NCBI RefSeq assembly: GCF_016925675.1
Contig: NZ_CP070506.1
Span: 3,160,501-3,224,500, forward strand
Direction of reading: 5' to 3'
From: Pseudomonas hygromyciniae
GTDB taxonomy: Bacteria; Pseudomonadota; Gammaproteobacteria; Pseudomonadales; Pseudomonadaceae
DNA: 64,000 nt
Below the pieces are notes generated by a model, which searched no databases, was not told the origin of the DNA, and saw only the letters and a program-made list of their open reading frames with translations. Both the position numbers and the translations under genes were made by a program. Below are positions 52,136 through 61,951 of this stretch, in pieces. Positions within the stretch are counted from its first letter, which is position 1, and each line of letters begins with the position of its first letter.

Positions 52136-53100
52136 ACTCCAGCGCAAAACTCAGTCACGCCAGCTTGCAGCAGGCAGCCCTATGGTATGTGCGCCTGCAA
52201 GACCCTCAGGGCGGCAACCAGGCACAACAGCATTGGCAGACATGGCTTGGACAGAACCCAGAGCATCAGGCGGCTTGGCGGTACGTCGAGCGCGTCAGCC
52301 AGCGCTTTGCGCCCCTGACCGACGAGCCCATCGGCGCCAGCCGGGCCCTGCGCGGTACCCGACGGCAAACTCTCAAGACGCTACTGGTGCTGGGTTTAGG
52401 TTCGGCATTGGCCTGGGGCACCTGGCGCGGCACCGCCCTGCCCCGGGTGGTCGGCGGCTGGAGCGCCGACTACGCCACAGCCAGCGGTGAGATCCGCGAC
52501 GCTTTGCTCGGCGATGGTACGCATATCTGGCTCAACGCCTTGAGCGCCATGGACGTGCGCTTCGACGCACACCAACGCTTGTTGCACCTGCGTTTTGGCG
52601 AAGTACTGATCGATACCGCCAAGGACCTGCAGCGCCCGTTCCTGGTCGACACCACCCACGGCCGCCTGCGTGCCCTGGGCACCCGCTTCAGCGTGCTGCA
52701 AGGCGAGCACGACACCACCCTCAACGTCTTCGACGGCCGGGTAGAAGTACGTACTGCCGACAGCCAAAAGCTGCGCATTATCGAGTCAGGGCAACAGGCG
52801 GTGTTCGATCGGCGCACGATCCGCAGCACCGTTGCGGCATCCGCCACCCGCGAAGCCTGGAGCCGGGGCGTGCTATTGGCAGACAACCTGCCCCTGGGTC
52901 AATTGATCAGCGAACTGAACCGCTACCGCCCCGGGCACCTGGGGTGCGACCCGGCAGTGGCTCATCTGCCGGTGATGGGTTCGTTCCCCCTCAAGGACAG
53001 CGAGCACGCGTTGCAACTGCTGGAGGCGGCGTTGCCGATCCAGGTAGACAAAGTGATGCCGTGGTGGGTCAGCGTCGGACCGAAAATCCACCCCACCTGA
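52132..53100 (+). CDS. FecR-type anti-sigma regulator
   Basis: 322 residues. The cytosolic N-terminal DUF4880 part (ASLQQAALWYVRLQDPQGG ... HQAAWRYVERV) is followed by one membrane helix (about 82-98, LKTLLVLGLGSALAWGTW) and the periplasmic FecR domain with GDGTHIWLNALSAMDVRF and RFSVLQGEHDTTLNVFDG. It transmits the periplasmic signal from the receptor to the sigma factor. It overlaps the sigma gene by four bases. An inverted repeat separates it from the receptor gene. Confidence 0.9.
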   Translation: MNSSAKLSHASLQQAALWYVRLQDPQGGNQAQQHWQTWLGQNPEHQAAWRYVERVSQRFAPLTDEPIGASRALRGTRRQTLKTLLVLGLGSALAWGTWRGTALPRVVGGWSADYATASGEIRDALLGDGTHIWLNALSAMDVRFDAHQRLLHLRFGEVLIDTAKDLQRPFLVDTTHGRLRALGTRFSVLQGEHDTTLNVFDGRVEVRTADSQKLRIIESGQQAVFDRRTIRSTVAASATREAWSRGVLLADNLPLGQLISELNRYRPGHLGCDPAVAHLPVMGSFPLKDSEHALQLLEAALPIQVDKVMPWWVSVGPKIHPT

Positions 53101-53132
53101 TGACCGGGCTGCCAGGCTGTTGTGGGGGCTGT

Positions 53133-53227
53133 CGTGGCGAGGGGGCTTGTCCCCCGTTGGACTGCGTAGCAGACCCATTTTTGGGGTCGCTTCGCAACCC
53201 AGCGGGGGACAAGCCCCCTCGCCACAA
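53133..53227. repeat. Short form of the GTGGCGAGGGGGCTTG inverted repeat
   Basis: The arms GTGGCGAGGGGGCTTGTCCC and complement flank GTTGGACTGCGTAGCAGACC and GGTCGCTTCGCAACC, which pair only partly. The central spacer of the other copies is missing. It lies between fecR and the receptor gene and could lower read-through from the regulatory pair into the receptor. Confidence 0.7.
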
Positions 53228-53360
53228 AAGCTTGCGCGACTGCCCTCTCACCGCACCAACTCCGCCAAAAAAAATCGGTTCCCCCAGTTCCCCTTTTCAA
53301 CGTTCGTTCGGTTAACCCAACAGACGCTTTCACATTCGCCGAACCCGTAGGGAACCTTCC

Positions 53361-55829
53361 ATGTCGCAACCCGCTGCTTTCACGCTGCGCCCTCTGGCGC
53401 TGGCCATCACCGCTACCTTGCTCTGCCTGGGCCCACTTACCGTACAGGCGACAGAAACGCCGTCGACTCAGGAAACCGCCCGCAGCTACAGCATCGGCGC
53501 AGGATCTTTGGTCAGCGTGTTGAACCGTTTTGCCGAACAGTCGGGGATTTTCATCGCCGGCCACAATAGCCTGGCGGCGGGCAAGACCAGCCCGGGCCTG
53601 AGCGGCAGCTACACCTCGGCCACCGGTTTACAACGCTTGTTGCAAGGCAGCGGCCTGCAGGCCCGGCCCCAAGGCAACAATGGCTACGTGCTGGAACTTG
53701 CGCCGCTCAATACCGGCGAACTGGAACTGGGCGCCACCACTATTTCCGGCATGGCGCTGGGGGCCACCACCGAAGACAGCCACTCCTACACCACCGGCTC
53801 GATGGCCTCGGCCACCGGCCTGCCACTGTCGATCCGCGAGACCCCACAGTCGGTCACCGTGATCACCCGCCAGCAGATGGATGACCAGGGCTCCAACAAC
53901 ATTGCCGACACCCTGCGCCGCGCCCCTGGCGTCAGCGTGCAGAACTACGACAGCGAGCGCTGGGAATTCTCCAGCCGGGGCCTGCCGATCACCAACTTCC
54001 AATACGACGGCGTCAACTCCACCTATGACGGCGTGTATGACTACGGCACCACCAGCACCGATATGGCGGTGTACGACCACCTGGAAATCATCAAGGGTTC
54101 ATCGGGCCTGATGACCGGCTCGGGCGATCCATCGGCCACGGTCAACCTGATCCGCAAAAAGCCCACCAAGGAATTCAAGGCCTCGGTGACCGGCACCGTG
54201 GGCTCCTGGGACAACTACCGCACCGAAGGTGATATCTCCGGGCCGCTGACCGAGTCGGGCAATGTGCGCGGGCGTTTTGTCGGGGTCTATCAGGATCGCT
54301 CGTCCTACCTGGACCACTACCAGAACACCAAGGACATCGCCTACGGCATCCTCGAAGCCGATCTCACCCCCGACACCCTGCTGACCTTCGGTATCGACCA
54401 GCAGGACACCCGCTCCCGTGGTGCAAGTTGGACCGGGTTCCCGATGTACTTCAGCAACGGCAATCGCACGAACTTCTCGCGCTCGTTCAACCCGGCCGCC
54501 GACTGGAGCCGCCGCGACTTCCAGAACCAGACGATCTTCGCCTCGGTCCAGCAAAAACTCGCCAACGACTGGTCGCTGAAAGTCAGCCTGGACCGCAAGC
54601 GCAGCCAGCACGACACCCTGCTCGCCTCCGCCAGCGGCGGCAACCCGGACCAGGTCACCGGCGAAGGCATGTACATGTTCATGGGCAAGTACAAGGGCGA
54701 CCAGGTGCAGAACACCCTCGACGTCAACCTCAGCGGCCCGTTCAGCCTGCTTGGCCGCGAGCATGAGTTGATCATGGGCTTTATGGCGACCCGCTCCAAA
54801 CAGGACGTGCCGGTCTACGGCTCGGTCTACCCGCCGGTGGGCGGCAGCATCTATGACTGGCGTGGCGAATACGCCAAACCGAACATTCCACGCAGCGGCC
54901 AGAATGACATCGTGCAGCGCCAGACCGGCGCCTACCTGGCGACCCGCCTGAAACCTACCGATGACTTGTCGGTGATCCTCGGCACCCGCGTGAGTAATTT
55001 CAGCAACAACGACACCACGGATTTCTACGATCCGACCGCCACCGATGCGCGCACCAGTTACAAGCAGACCGGCGTGGTAACGCCCTACGCCGGGGTGGTC
55101 TACGACCTCAACGATATTTGGTCGGTGTACAGCAGCTACACCAAGATCTACCGCCCGCAGAACAGCAAGGACGCAGACCGCAAGCTGCTTGACGCGATTG
55201 AAGGCGACACCTACGAAGCCGGGCTCAAAGCGGCCTTTTTCGACGGCCGCCTGAATGCCAGCTTCGCCGCGTTCCGTATCGAACAGGACAATGTCGCGCA
55301 ATACGTCTCGGGCTTTGAAAGCGACTCGATCTACCGCCCGATTGCCGGCGCCACCACCAAGGGCTTTGAAGTTGAACTGGCCGGCGAAGTACTCGACGGC
55401 TGGAATGTCTCGGCCGGCTACACCTACCAGCACACCCGCGATGCCAACGACGACTACGTCTACAGCTCGGTCCTGCAAACCACCACGCCGCAGCAAGTAG
55501 TGCGCCTGTTCAACTCCTATCGCCTGCCCGGCGCTCTGGACAAGGTGACGATCGGTGCCGGGGTCAACTGGCAGAGCGAGTTCTTCGGCAATGTGTTCCA
55601 GCCCAACCCCAATGACACGGTCAACTTCGGCCAATACGCGCGCATCACCCAGGACAGCTACTACCTGGTGGACCTGATGGCACGCTATCGCTTCAACGAG
55701 CACTTGAGCACCACGTTGAACGTGAAGAACGCCTTCGACAAAAAGTACTACACAGGCCTGGGCAACTTCGGCACCGGTTTCTACGGCGAACCGCGCAGCC
55801 TGCAATTGGCCACGCGCTGGGACTTCTAA
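53361..55829 (+). CDS. TonB-dependent siderophore receptor with signalling (STN) domain
   Basis: 822 residues. The signal peptide ends near TVQATE; the STN signalling domain covers about 45-120 (YSIGAGSLVSVLNRFAEQSG ... GLQRLLQGSGLQA). The plug begins near SIRETPQSVTVITRQQMDD, and a 22-strand barrel ends in RSLQLATRWDF with terminal Phe. It imports a ferric siderophore with TonB energy and signals through FecR. The siderophore is not readable; the family is FpvA/FoxA/FhuE-like. ATG 53361 is preceded by GTAGGGAACC. Confidence 0.93.
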   Translation: MSQPAAFTLRPLALAITATLLCLGPLTVQATETPSTQETARSYSIGAGSLVSVLNRFAEQSGIFIAGHNSLAAGKTSPGLSGSYTSATGLQRLLQGSGLQARPQGNNGYVLELAPLNTGELELGATTISGMALGATTEDSHSYTTGSMASATGLPLSIRETPQSVTVITRQQMDDQGSNNIADTLRRAPGVSVQNYDSERWEFSSRGLPITNFQYDGVNSTYDGVYDYGTTSTDMAVYDHLEIIKGSSGLMTGSGDPSATVNLIRKKPTKEFKASVTGTVGSWDNYRTEGDISGPLTESGNVRGRFVGVYQDRSSYLDHYQNTKDIAYGILEADLTPDTLLTFGIDQQDTRSRGASWTGFPMYFSNGNRTNFSRSFNPAADWSRRDFQNQTIFASVQQKLANDWSLKVSLDRKRSQHDTLLASASGGNPDQVTGEGMYMFMGKYKGDQVQNTLDVNLSGPFSLLGREHELIMGFMATRSKQDVPVYGSVYPPVGGSIYDWRGEYAKPNIPRSGQNDIVQRQTGAYLATRLKPTDDLSVILGTRVSNFSNNDTTDFYDPTATDARTSYKQTGVVTPYAGVVYDLNDIWSVYSSYTKIYRPQNSKDADRKLLDAIEGDTYEAGLKAAFFDGRLNASFAAFRIEQDNVAQYVSGFESDSIYRPIAGATTKGFEVELAGEVLDGWNVSAGYTYQHTRDANDDYVYSSVLQTTTPQQVVRLFNSYRLPGALDKVTIGAGVNWQSEFFGNVFQPNPNDTVNFGQYARITQDSYYLVDLMARYRFNEHLSTTLNVKNAFDKKYYTGLGNFGTGFYGEPRSLQLATRWDF

Positions 55830-55841
55830 CCCAACACAAAC

Positions 55842-55869
55842 GTAGGAGCCGGCTTGCCGGCGCCTACAT
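55842..55869. repeat. Single REP-like hairpin
   Basis: GTAGGAGCCGGCTTGCCGGCGCCTAC forms a short imperfect hairpin directly after the receptor stop. It may help end transcription. Confidence 0.5.
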
Positions 55870-55933
55870 AAGGTCGGCGGCGTATTTATGTGTAATCATC
55901 GAGGCCCTACAAGGCCCATTGGAGATTGCCATC

Positions 55934-56755
55934 ATGTCGCTGCCCGACCTGGCCGCCCCGCGCTTCTGGCGTGATGCCAGCCTGCCGTTTATCGAAGCGC
56001 GTACCATCGATGATGGGCGCAAGGTCTGTTATACCCGGCATGCCCACGACCATTTCTCGATTGGCGCGATCACCGCCGGGCAGAGCCTGTATATCCATGG
56101 CGCAGACACCTTCCATATCCACGCCGGCACCGTGGTGCTGATGAACCCCGGCGACGTGCACGCCTGCAACCCTATCGACGACCAGCCCTGGTCGTATCAC
56201 ATGCTCTACATTGACACGCCCTGGCTGACCGACCTGCAACACCAGTTGGGGTTTGCCAGCGAGTTGGACTTTCGCCGTTTCAGCACCACCCATACCGATG
56301 ATCCGCAGCTGTTTGCCGGCCTGCTCGAACTGTACGCCGTGCTGATCGACGAACAGGCCGAACACCTGCATAAACACAGCGCCGTGGTGAGTTTTTTCAG
56401 TGACGTGCAATTGCGCCTGAACCCTGCGGCAACCGTGGTACGGGAGGTCAATCACAAGCTGGAGCGCGCCGCCGAGTACATCCGCGAACAGTGCACCGAG
56501 GCGCTGAAGCTCGAAGATATTTGCCAGGCCGCGCAATTGTCGCCGTCGTACCTGATCCGCGCATTCAAGCAGTATTACGGCATGACGCCCCATGCCTTCC
56601 TGGTCAACCAGCGGATCCAGTTTGCCCGCCAGCAACTGCGCAGCGGCCAGTTGATCGCCGATGTGGCACTGGCCGCAGGGTTTGCCGACCAGGCGCATTT
56701 CCAGCGCACGTTCAAGCAGCACCTGGCAGCCACACCGGGGCAATATCGCGGCTGA
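55934..56755 (+). CDS. AraC-family transcriptional regulator
   Basis: 273 residues. The N-terminal cupin-like ligand domain (YTRHAHDHFSIGAITAGQS, VVLMNPGDVHACNP) is followed by the two helix-turn-helix motifs of AraC (LKLEDICQAAQLSPSYLIRAFKQYYGMTPHAF ... IADVALAAGFADQAHFQRTFKQHLAATPGQY). The ATG at 55934 has GGAG nine bases upstream. It converges on a LysE-type exporter gene, one base from its stop; AraC/LysE pairs are common, so control of that exporter is a fair guess. Confidence 0.9.
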   Translation: MSLPDLAAPRFWRDASLPFIEARTIDDGRKVCYTRHAHDHFSIGAITAGQSLYIHGADTFHIHAGTVVLMNPGDVHACNPIDDQPWSYHMLYIDTPWLTDLQHQLGFASELDFRRFSTTHTDDPQLFAGLLELYAVLIDEQAEHLHKHSAVVSFFSDVQLRLNPAATVVREVNHKLERAAEYIREQCTEALKLEDICQAAQLSPSYLIRAFKQYYGMTPHAFLVNQRIQFARQQLRSGQLIADVALAAGFADQAHFQRTFKQHLAATPGQYRG

Positions 56756-56756
56756 A

Positions 56757-57344
56757 TCAGCCCAGCAACAGGTACGCCACACTGATCACCAGCAACAGCG
56801 CCATGGCCCGGTTGAACAGGCGCATGCCCCGCGCATTGCTCAGGTAACGCCGAAAAAACGTGCCCACATACGACCAACACGCCACCGACAAATAGCAAAT
56901 CACCAGGTACACCGCCGCCAGTTGCCAGACCCGCGTGGCTTCGCCGTCGGCCGCAAACAGGCCCATACCGGCGACACATGCCAGCCAGGCCTTGGGGTTG
57001 AGCCACTGCATGACCGCGCCATACAGCATCGACGGCGCAACGGCCGCATCTTGTGCATTCAACCGGCCGTCATCGATCGCCAGCTTGTAGGCCATGTACA
57101 GCAGGAATACGACCCCGCCCCACTGGATGCCCTGGGTCAGGACCGGCCAGCGCATCAGTAATTCGTGCAAGCCCAGGCCGATCAACACCAGCAACAACGT
57201 GAACCCCAGCGCCGCGCCCGCCACGTGTTTCTGGCTGGCCACAAAACCAAAGCGCGCCCCCGAGCCGAGGGCGACGATATTGACGGGGCCGGGGGTGATA
57301 GAGGTCGCCAGGGCGAAGGCGGCCATGGACATGATCAAACTCAT
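56757..57344 (-). CDS. LysE/RhtB-family amino acid exporter
   Basis: 195 residues with six predicted membrane helices. The N-terminal family signature is ITPGPVNIVALGSGARFG. It would export amino acids or derivatives from the cell. It converges with the AraC gene. The substrate is unknown. The promoter region 57345-57440 contains a short REP-like hairpin at about 57423-57446. Confidence 0.87.
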   Translation of the reverse strand: MSLIMSMAAFALATSITPGPVNIVALGSGARFGFVASQKHVAGAALGFTLLLVLIGLGLHELLMRWPVLTQGIQWGGVVFLLYMAYKLAIDDGRLNAQDAAVAPSMLYGAVMQWLNPKAWLACVAGMGLFAADGEATRVWQLAAVYLVICYLSVACWSYVGTFFRRYLSNARGMRLFNRAMALLLVISVAYLLLG

Positions 57345-57440
57345 TGCACTTCCTTTTTGTAATCACAGGGGGACAGGGCCTGTACGCTACGTTCCTGTAG
57401 CCCATGGGTATTGAAGAAAATGCCCCTGTAGGAACCGCTC

Positions 57441-58037
57441 CTACATTCCAGCCAGGGCTGCCTTGAGCAACCGCAGCTCCAGGTATTGCAGGAGCATGAT
57501 GGTCTTGCCGTCGACAATCTCACCGCGCGCAACCATGGCGATAGCCTCGTCGAAGCCCAGCTCCAGCACGTCGATATCCTCGCCTTCCTCCGCCAGCCCA
57601 CCGCCCTCGCTCACGCGGTCGCCGGGTTGATACTCACCGATAAAGAAATGAATGCGTTCGGTCACCGATCCGGGGCTCATGAACGCCGAGTAGATTTTTT
57701 CGATAGGGCCGATGCGGTAGCCAGTCTCTTCCTCGGTTTCCAGACGGATACGTTCCTCGGGGCTGGCGTTGTCCAGCAGGCCTGCCGCGGTTTCGATCAG
57801 GTAGCCATCATGGCCATTGACGAAAGTCGGCATACGGAACTGGCGAATCAGCAACACCGTGCGCTGCAAGGTGTTGTACAGCAGGATGGTCGCTCCGTTG
57901 CCACGGTCATACACCTCCCGCGTCTGAGCTTGCCAACTGCCATCGCGGCGACGCAGGTCAAAGCGGTACTTTTTCAGCAGGTACCAGTTGTCCGAGAGCA
58001 GCTCTTCGGAAGTGATGCGTACGGGGCTGTTGTCCAT
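57441..58037 (-). CDS. nudK: Nudix hydrolase NudK (GDP-mannose pyrophosphatase type)
   Basis: 198 residues. The Nudix box is in [22 protein letters not shown]; upstream parts ([30 protein letters not shown]) match the NudK/ADP-sugar pyrophosphatase group. It likely hydrolyses GDP-mannose or related nucleotide sugars. ATG 58037 ([13 protein letters not shown]) is chosen over one 11 codons upstream, by family length and AAGGACCTGCC upstream. It stands alone, divergent from the diguanylate cyclase gene. Confidence 0.87.
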   Translation of the reverse strand: MDNSPVRITSEELLSDNWYLLKKYRFDLRRRDGSWQAQTREVYDRGNGATILLYNTLQRTVLLIRQFRMPTFVNGHDGYLIETAAGLLDNASPEERIRLETEEETGYRIGPIEKIYSAFMSPGSVTERIHFFIGEYQPGDRVSEGGGLAEEGEDIDVLELGFDEAIAMVARGEIVDGKTIMLLQYLELRLLKAALAGM

Positions 58038-58220
58038 GGCAGGTCCTTTTGGTCGCAGGGGGCGCAGCATGTCGGGGACGTCTGGCTAGCGTCAAGCTGT
58101 CCTTAGGCCAGCATTGATAGGCATTATCCGGCTACAATTGCGCCCTTTCTGCACCGGATGACCGCTTTGGCGGGTGTCTGACGGGGTTATCTCGACAGTG
58201 CATCTTGCGGGGTCAAGGAC

Positions 58221-59390
58221 ATGATGCTGCACATACCGACGCTCTTGATGGTCGCGGTCTTCGTTTTCTGCCTGATGGGCCTGCTTACCGTCCACGCCTG
58301 GCATCGCGTGCGGGAGCCTACCCTGGGCTATCTGGGGGTGATGCTATTGCTGGCGTCCCTCGGTACTGCATTGATCGTGGTGCGCGGCGTGGGCATGGAT
58401 TTTGTCGCGCTGGTGCTGGGCAATGTGGTGCTGTTGCTCAGTGCCGCCATGAACTGGACAGCCATGCGCCTGTTCGTCCACGGCAAGCCACACCTGCCGG
58501 GTATCCTCGCAGGCCCCGCGCTGTGGCTGTTGATGTGCCTGGTGCCGCAATTCTATGGCTCGATGTCCAGCCGGGTAACCCTGTACTCGCTGGTGGCCGC
58601 CAGCTACGGCGTGCTGTCGGCGTTGGAGTTGTGGCGCCATCGCCGACAGCTGGAAGTGGCCTATCTGCCAGCAATGGTGTTGATGCTCTTTCATACGACG
58701 TTTTACTGCGTGCGCGCCGTGGTCGATCCAGGTATGCAGGTCAAGAACCCGAACGCAGTGATGCACGACGGAGTGCAGCTGTTTTCGTTCATGTTGTTCG
58801 AATCGATGCTGTACGCGATCGGCATCGCCTACGTCACCCTGGCGATGGTCAAGGAGCGCGCTGAACTCAACTTCAAGGCTGCCGCATTCAGCGATGTGTT
58901 GACCGGCATTGGCAATCGCCGGGCGTTCATGCTGCACGGAGAGCAACTGCTTGCTGACAGTCAGCGACGCGGCAAGCCGGTGACATTGCTGCTGTGTGAC
59001 CTCGACTACTTCAAGCGTCTTAACGACAGTTTCGGTCACCCCATGGGCGACCAAGCGTTGATTGCCTTTAGCCAACTGACCTCGTCGATCTTGCGCAAGC
59101 ATGATCTGTTTGCGCGCATCGGCGGCGAAGAGTTTGCCTGTCTGCTGGCCGATACCGATGAACGAGGCGCCGTGCAGGTGGCCGAACGTATCCGCCAGCG
59201 GTTCGCCGAGCTGGACCTGCTGGCCCCGGGTTTCCTCAGTGTGAGTATCGGGGTGGTGACCAGCACCGCCGCGTGCCACGACCTGTCGCGGCTGCTGTCC
59301 CAGGCGGACCAGGCGCTGTATCGCGCCAAGGATCAGGGGCGCAACCGCGTACAAACGGCCTGTAACACTTTGCAAGCAATCGCCCCCTGA
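58221..59390 (+). CDS. Membrane diguanylate cyclase (GGDEF)
   Basis: 389 residues. About six membrane helices cover residues 5-205, followed by a GGDEF domain. The active site is GGEEF (301-305). The inhibitory I-site RxxD (RKHD, 292-295) lies exactly five residues before it, so product inhibition is expected. It makes cyclic di-GMP from two GTP. No separate sensory domain is recognised; the membrane part may sense directly. The start MMLHIPTLLM is preceded by GGGGTCAAGG. Confidence 0.92.
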   Translation: MMLHIPTLLMVAVFVFCLMGLLTVHAWHRVREPTLGYLGVMLLLASLGTALIVVRGVGMDFVALVLGNVVLLLSAAMNWTAMRLFVHGKPHLPGILAGPALWLLMCLVPQFYGSMSSRVTLYSLVAASYGVLSALELWRHRRQLEVAYLPAMVLMLFHTTFYCVRAVVDPGMQVKNPNAVMHDGVQLFSFMLFESMLYAIGIAYVTLAMVKERAELNFKAAAFSDVLTGIGNRRAFMLHGEQLLADSQRRGKPVTLLLCDLDYFKRLNDSFGHPMGDQALIAFSQLTSSILRKHDLFARIGGEEFACLLADTDERGAVQVAERIRQRFAELDLLAPGFLSVSIGVVTSTAACHDLSRLLSQADQALYRAKDQGRNRVQTACNTLQAIAP

Positions 59391-59464
59391 CGGCGGTCTG
59401 AATATTCCCTTCACTGGCAAGGCATCTGGTAAAAAACCTGCTTTGCTCCTGTCCTGGAACCTCC

Positions 59465-60350
59465 ATGTCCTCACGTTTTCTCTCACGCTTGCGTCTACGC
59501 TGGCTGCCCCTCCTGTGCATGGCGCTACTGATCCTCGGCCTGCCGGTGGGGTGCAATGTGTTGCAGCACAAGGAGCGAGAGCTGGTGTTTCGTATCGAGC
59601 CCGGCACGGCCAGTTGGTATCGCGGCCTGCCCAGGGATGTGCAGGAGTTCGAGCTCAAGCCGGCCAGCTTCAAGTCCGGGCAGAGCCTGCATGGCTGGTG
59701 GTGGCCGGCGGCGAAAAAGGACGCGCCGGCGATCCTCTACCTGCACGGCGTGCGCTGGAACCTTACCGGCCAACTGTTTCGCATCGAGCAATTGCATGCC
59801 CAGGGCTACTCGGTGCTGGCCATCGACTATCGAGGGTTTGGCCAAAGCCGGGGCGACCTGCCATCAGAGTCCAGTGTCTACGAAGATGCGCGGGTGGCCT
59901 GGGAGCGCTTCCAACTGCTGCAACCCGACCCGAACAAGCGCCTGATCTACGGCCACTCCCTGGGCGGCGCCGTGGCCATCGACCTGGCCGCCGAACTGGG
60001 CCAGCAGGCCGCCGCCGAACAACGGCCCCCCACCGGTGCGTGGCCTGGTGATCGAGTCCACCTTTACCTCCCTGGCCGATGTCGCGGCGGCGGTGGCCAA
60101 CACCTCGCTGCCGGTGCGTTGGTTGCTGTCACAGAAGTTTGACTCCATCGACAAGATCGCCGATATCCACATGCCCTTGCTGGTGGTGCATGGCCTGGAT
60201 GACCGCTACGTGCCACCGCGTTTCAGCCAACAATTGTTTGATGCCGCGCAAGAACCCAAGCACTTGCTCTTGGTACCGGGGGCCAGTCACAACAACAGCC
60301 TGAGCCTGGGCGGCCGCAGCTATCGCCAGGCACTCCAGGGTTTGCTGTAG
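59465..60350 (+). pseudogene. Alpha/beta hydrolase, split by one homopolymer insertion
   Basis: A membrane-anchored alpha/beta hydrolase (N-terminal helix RWLPLLCMALLILGLPVGC). The nucleophile elbow is GHSLGG; the later part has STFTSLADVAAA, LLVVHGLDDRYVP and SHNNS with the catalytic Asp and His. The frame breaks at C6 60026-60031; five C would give EQRPPPVRGLVIESTF and join both parts into about 294 residues. As written the first frame runs on to about 60142 with unrelated sequence. The type is the BEM46/YfhR-like group; the substrate is unknown. Confidence 0.83.
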
Positions 60351-60552
60351 AGCGCTGAATCCGGCACCGGTTGGAGCGACGCGTGTCAAGCGCAAGCCGC
60401 GCGCCAAAAGGCTTGCAAAGGTTCCTGATCAAATATTGATCGCAGGTCGAATCGCCAGTGCTGCCGGGGCCACGCAAGGTTATCCACAGAGATACCCACG
60501 GTTTTCGTGGACAACTCTTTTTGCATTTAAACGGTTTTTTTACGCTGATGGC

Positions 60553-60765
60553 TCACCGGATCACGCCCGCCTTTTCCTTGGCAATCGCCTTGGGCCCGGT
60601 GACCGCCCACAGAATCATGCCCAGCAGCGGCACAAAGACAATCACCACAACCCACAGCATTTTGGTTTCGGCTCGGCTGTCACTGCGCAGTACACATTTG
60701 ATCGCCCACAACTCCACCAACACCAACAGCGTGGCCAAAATCATCCAGACGTATTCGATTTGCAT
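60553..60765 (-). CDS. PLDc_N-type small membrane protein
   Basis: 70 residues with two hydrophobic helices (about 6-24 and 38-56) and the motif VFVPLLGMILWAVTGPKAIAKEKAG. This matches the N-terminal domain that precedes cardiolipin synthase-like phospholipases but occurs here alone, as in many pseudomonads. Its role is unknown. AGGAGGTGAACC precedes the ATG at 60765. Confidence 0.8.
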   Translation of the reverse strand: MQIEYVWMILATLLVLVELWAIKCVLRSDSRAETKMLWVVVIVFVPLLGMILWAVTGPKAIAKEKAGVIR

Positions 60766-60863
60766 GGTTCACCTCCTGAGGTCATACACCTTAGGGCCAG
60801 GGGTGAACGCGAGGGTTCAGAAAAAATACCAAAGGCTGCTCAGACCCGTGGCGAGAGCGCTTG

Positions 60864-60999
60864 TTGTGGCGAGGGGCTTGTCCCTCGCTGGGCTGCGCAG
60901 CAGCCCCAAAACCTGCACCCTCGGTTTAACTGACACACCTCGGTGGTGCTATTGGGGCTGCTGCGCAGCCCAGCAGGGGACAAGCCCCCTCGCCACAAA
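60864..60999. repeat. Long inverted repeat (GTGGCGAGGGGCTTG family)
   Basis: The arms TTGTGGCGAGGGGCTTGTCC and complement, with GCTGGGCTGCGCAGCAGCCCC and its complement inside. The central text (AACCTGCACCCTCGGTT, TGACACACCTCGGTG) is almost identical to the copy at 22256. Confidence 0.8.
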
Positions 61000-61034
61000 C
61001 CGCCCCTCAACCACAACAAGCCCACTTCCCACAG

Positions 61035-61244
61035 TCAGCTAGCTTCTGGCAGCTTGTCTGTGGCAATCGGTAACTCAATCCCCCAATCCCCATGCAGGTA
61101 CCAATCCTCACCAATCATTTCAGCCGGATGCATGGTGCGGTCGGCACCGTTGCCGCAGGCCAGTGAAGTAGTCGCACAGTAACGATCACAGCCCCAGCAG
61201 ATACGTTCGGGGTGTTTGGGGTTTAGCGGGAATGGCTTGGCCAT
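61035..61244 (-). CDS. DUF3079 small Cys-rich protein
   Basis: 69 residues. It starts MAKPFPLNPKHPERICWGCDRYC and has further Cys and Trp (LACGNGADRTMHPAE, DWYLHGDWG). This is the DUF3079 family; the cysteines CWGCDRYC suggest metal or Fe-S binding (inference). ATG 61244 has GGAG eight bases upstream and is preferred over a long upstream extension of low-quality sequence. It is divergent from the iron gene at 61421. Confidence 0.8.
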   Translation of the reverse strand: MAKPFPLNPKHPERICWGCDRYCATTSLACGNGADRTMHPAEMIGEDWYLHGDWGIELPIATDKLPEAS

Positions 61245-61351
61245 GAGCAGGCTCCACGGCAGTGGGCGGTGATTTGATCCTAAGGCCGCCGCCCGCCCAC
61301 AGCCTTGACCAACGTCAAGAATGGTTGCGGGTATAGCCCTGGAAACTTGAC

Positions 61352-61370
61352 AGGAATCATTATTATTTAC
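61352..61370. promoter_or_regulatory. Candidate Fur box upstream of the P19-type iron gene
   Basis: The 19 bases read on the minus strand as GTAAATAATAATGATTCCT match the Fur consensus at 12 of 19 positions with an intact AATAATGATT core. It lies 50 bases before the ATG at 61421, the expected place for iron repression. Confidence 0.6.
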
Positions 61371-61420
61371 AGCAAAGCTTTCTAGACTCGAACTCTCATT
61401 TGCCCTGCCAGGAAGCACCC

Positions 61421-61951
61421 ATGCGTATCCCCTTCACGCTGTCACTGGCCCTGCTGTTGTCGACTGGCGCGGCCGTCGCCAAAGAGTACCCGATCGGCGA
61501 GCCACAAATGTGCCCCGGCCTGGAAGTCGGCGCGGTCTATCTGCAACCGATCGAGATGGCTCCTCCGGGCATGATGCGCGCCACCGCCGATTCGGATGTG
61601 CATCTGGAGGCCGATATCCGCGCCACCGCCGACAATCAACAGGGCTTCCAGGAAGGCAGTTTCGTGCCCTACCTCCACGTATCGTTCCGCCTGCAGAAGC
61701 AAGGCAGTGCGAGCCCGATCAGCGGTGATTTCCACGCCATGGTGGCCAACGACGGGCCGCACTACGGCGATAACGTCAAGCTGCTGGGCCCTGGCAAGTA
61801 CCAGCTGACTTTCAGCGTGATGCCACCCAGCGGCCATGGCTCACTGGGCCGGCATACCGACAAGGAAACCGGAGTCGCACCCTGGTTCGAGCGTTGCGAG
61901 GTGCACTACGAATTCGTCTACGCCGGGATTGGCAAGAAAGGCGGCTACTGA
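61421..61951 (+). CDS. Periplasmic iron-binding P19/Tp34-family protein (FtrA-like)
   Basis: 176 residues. The signal peptide ends near GAAVA; the mature part is KEYPIGEPQMCPGLEVGAVYL ... PPGMMRATADSDVHLEADIRAT ... FVPYLHVSF ... GKYQLTFSVMPPSGHG. Met and His residues in these segments are the usual metal ligands of the P19 family. In family members it pairs with a cupredoxin, an FTR1-type permease and a polyferredoxin (FtrABCD) for ferrous iron uptake. Here the next gene keeps only the cupredoxin start and no permease follows, so uptake is probably lost. A Fur-box candidate precedes it. Confidence 0.85.
   Translation: MRIPFTLSLALLLSTGAAVAKEYPIGEPQMCPGLEVGAVYLQPIEMAPPGMMRATADSDVHLEADIRATADNQQGFQEGSFVPYLHVSFRLQKQGSASPISGDFHAMVANDGPHYGDNVKLLGPGKYQLTFSVMPPSGHGSLGRHTDKETGVAPWFERCEVHYEFVYAGIGKKGGY

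Noticed and set aside
54099..55805. A 568-codon frame opposite the TonB receptor
   Set aside because: The receptor has signal peptide, STN, plug and terminal Phe on the plus strand; the antisense frame is a shadow.
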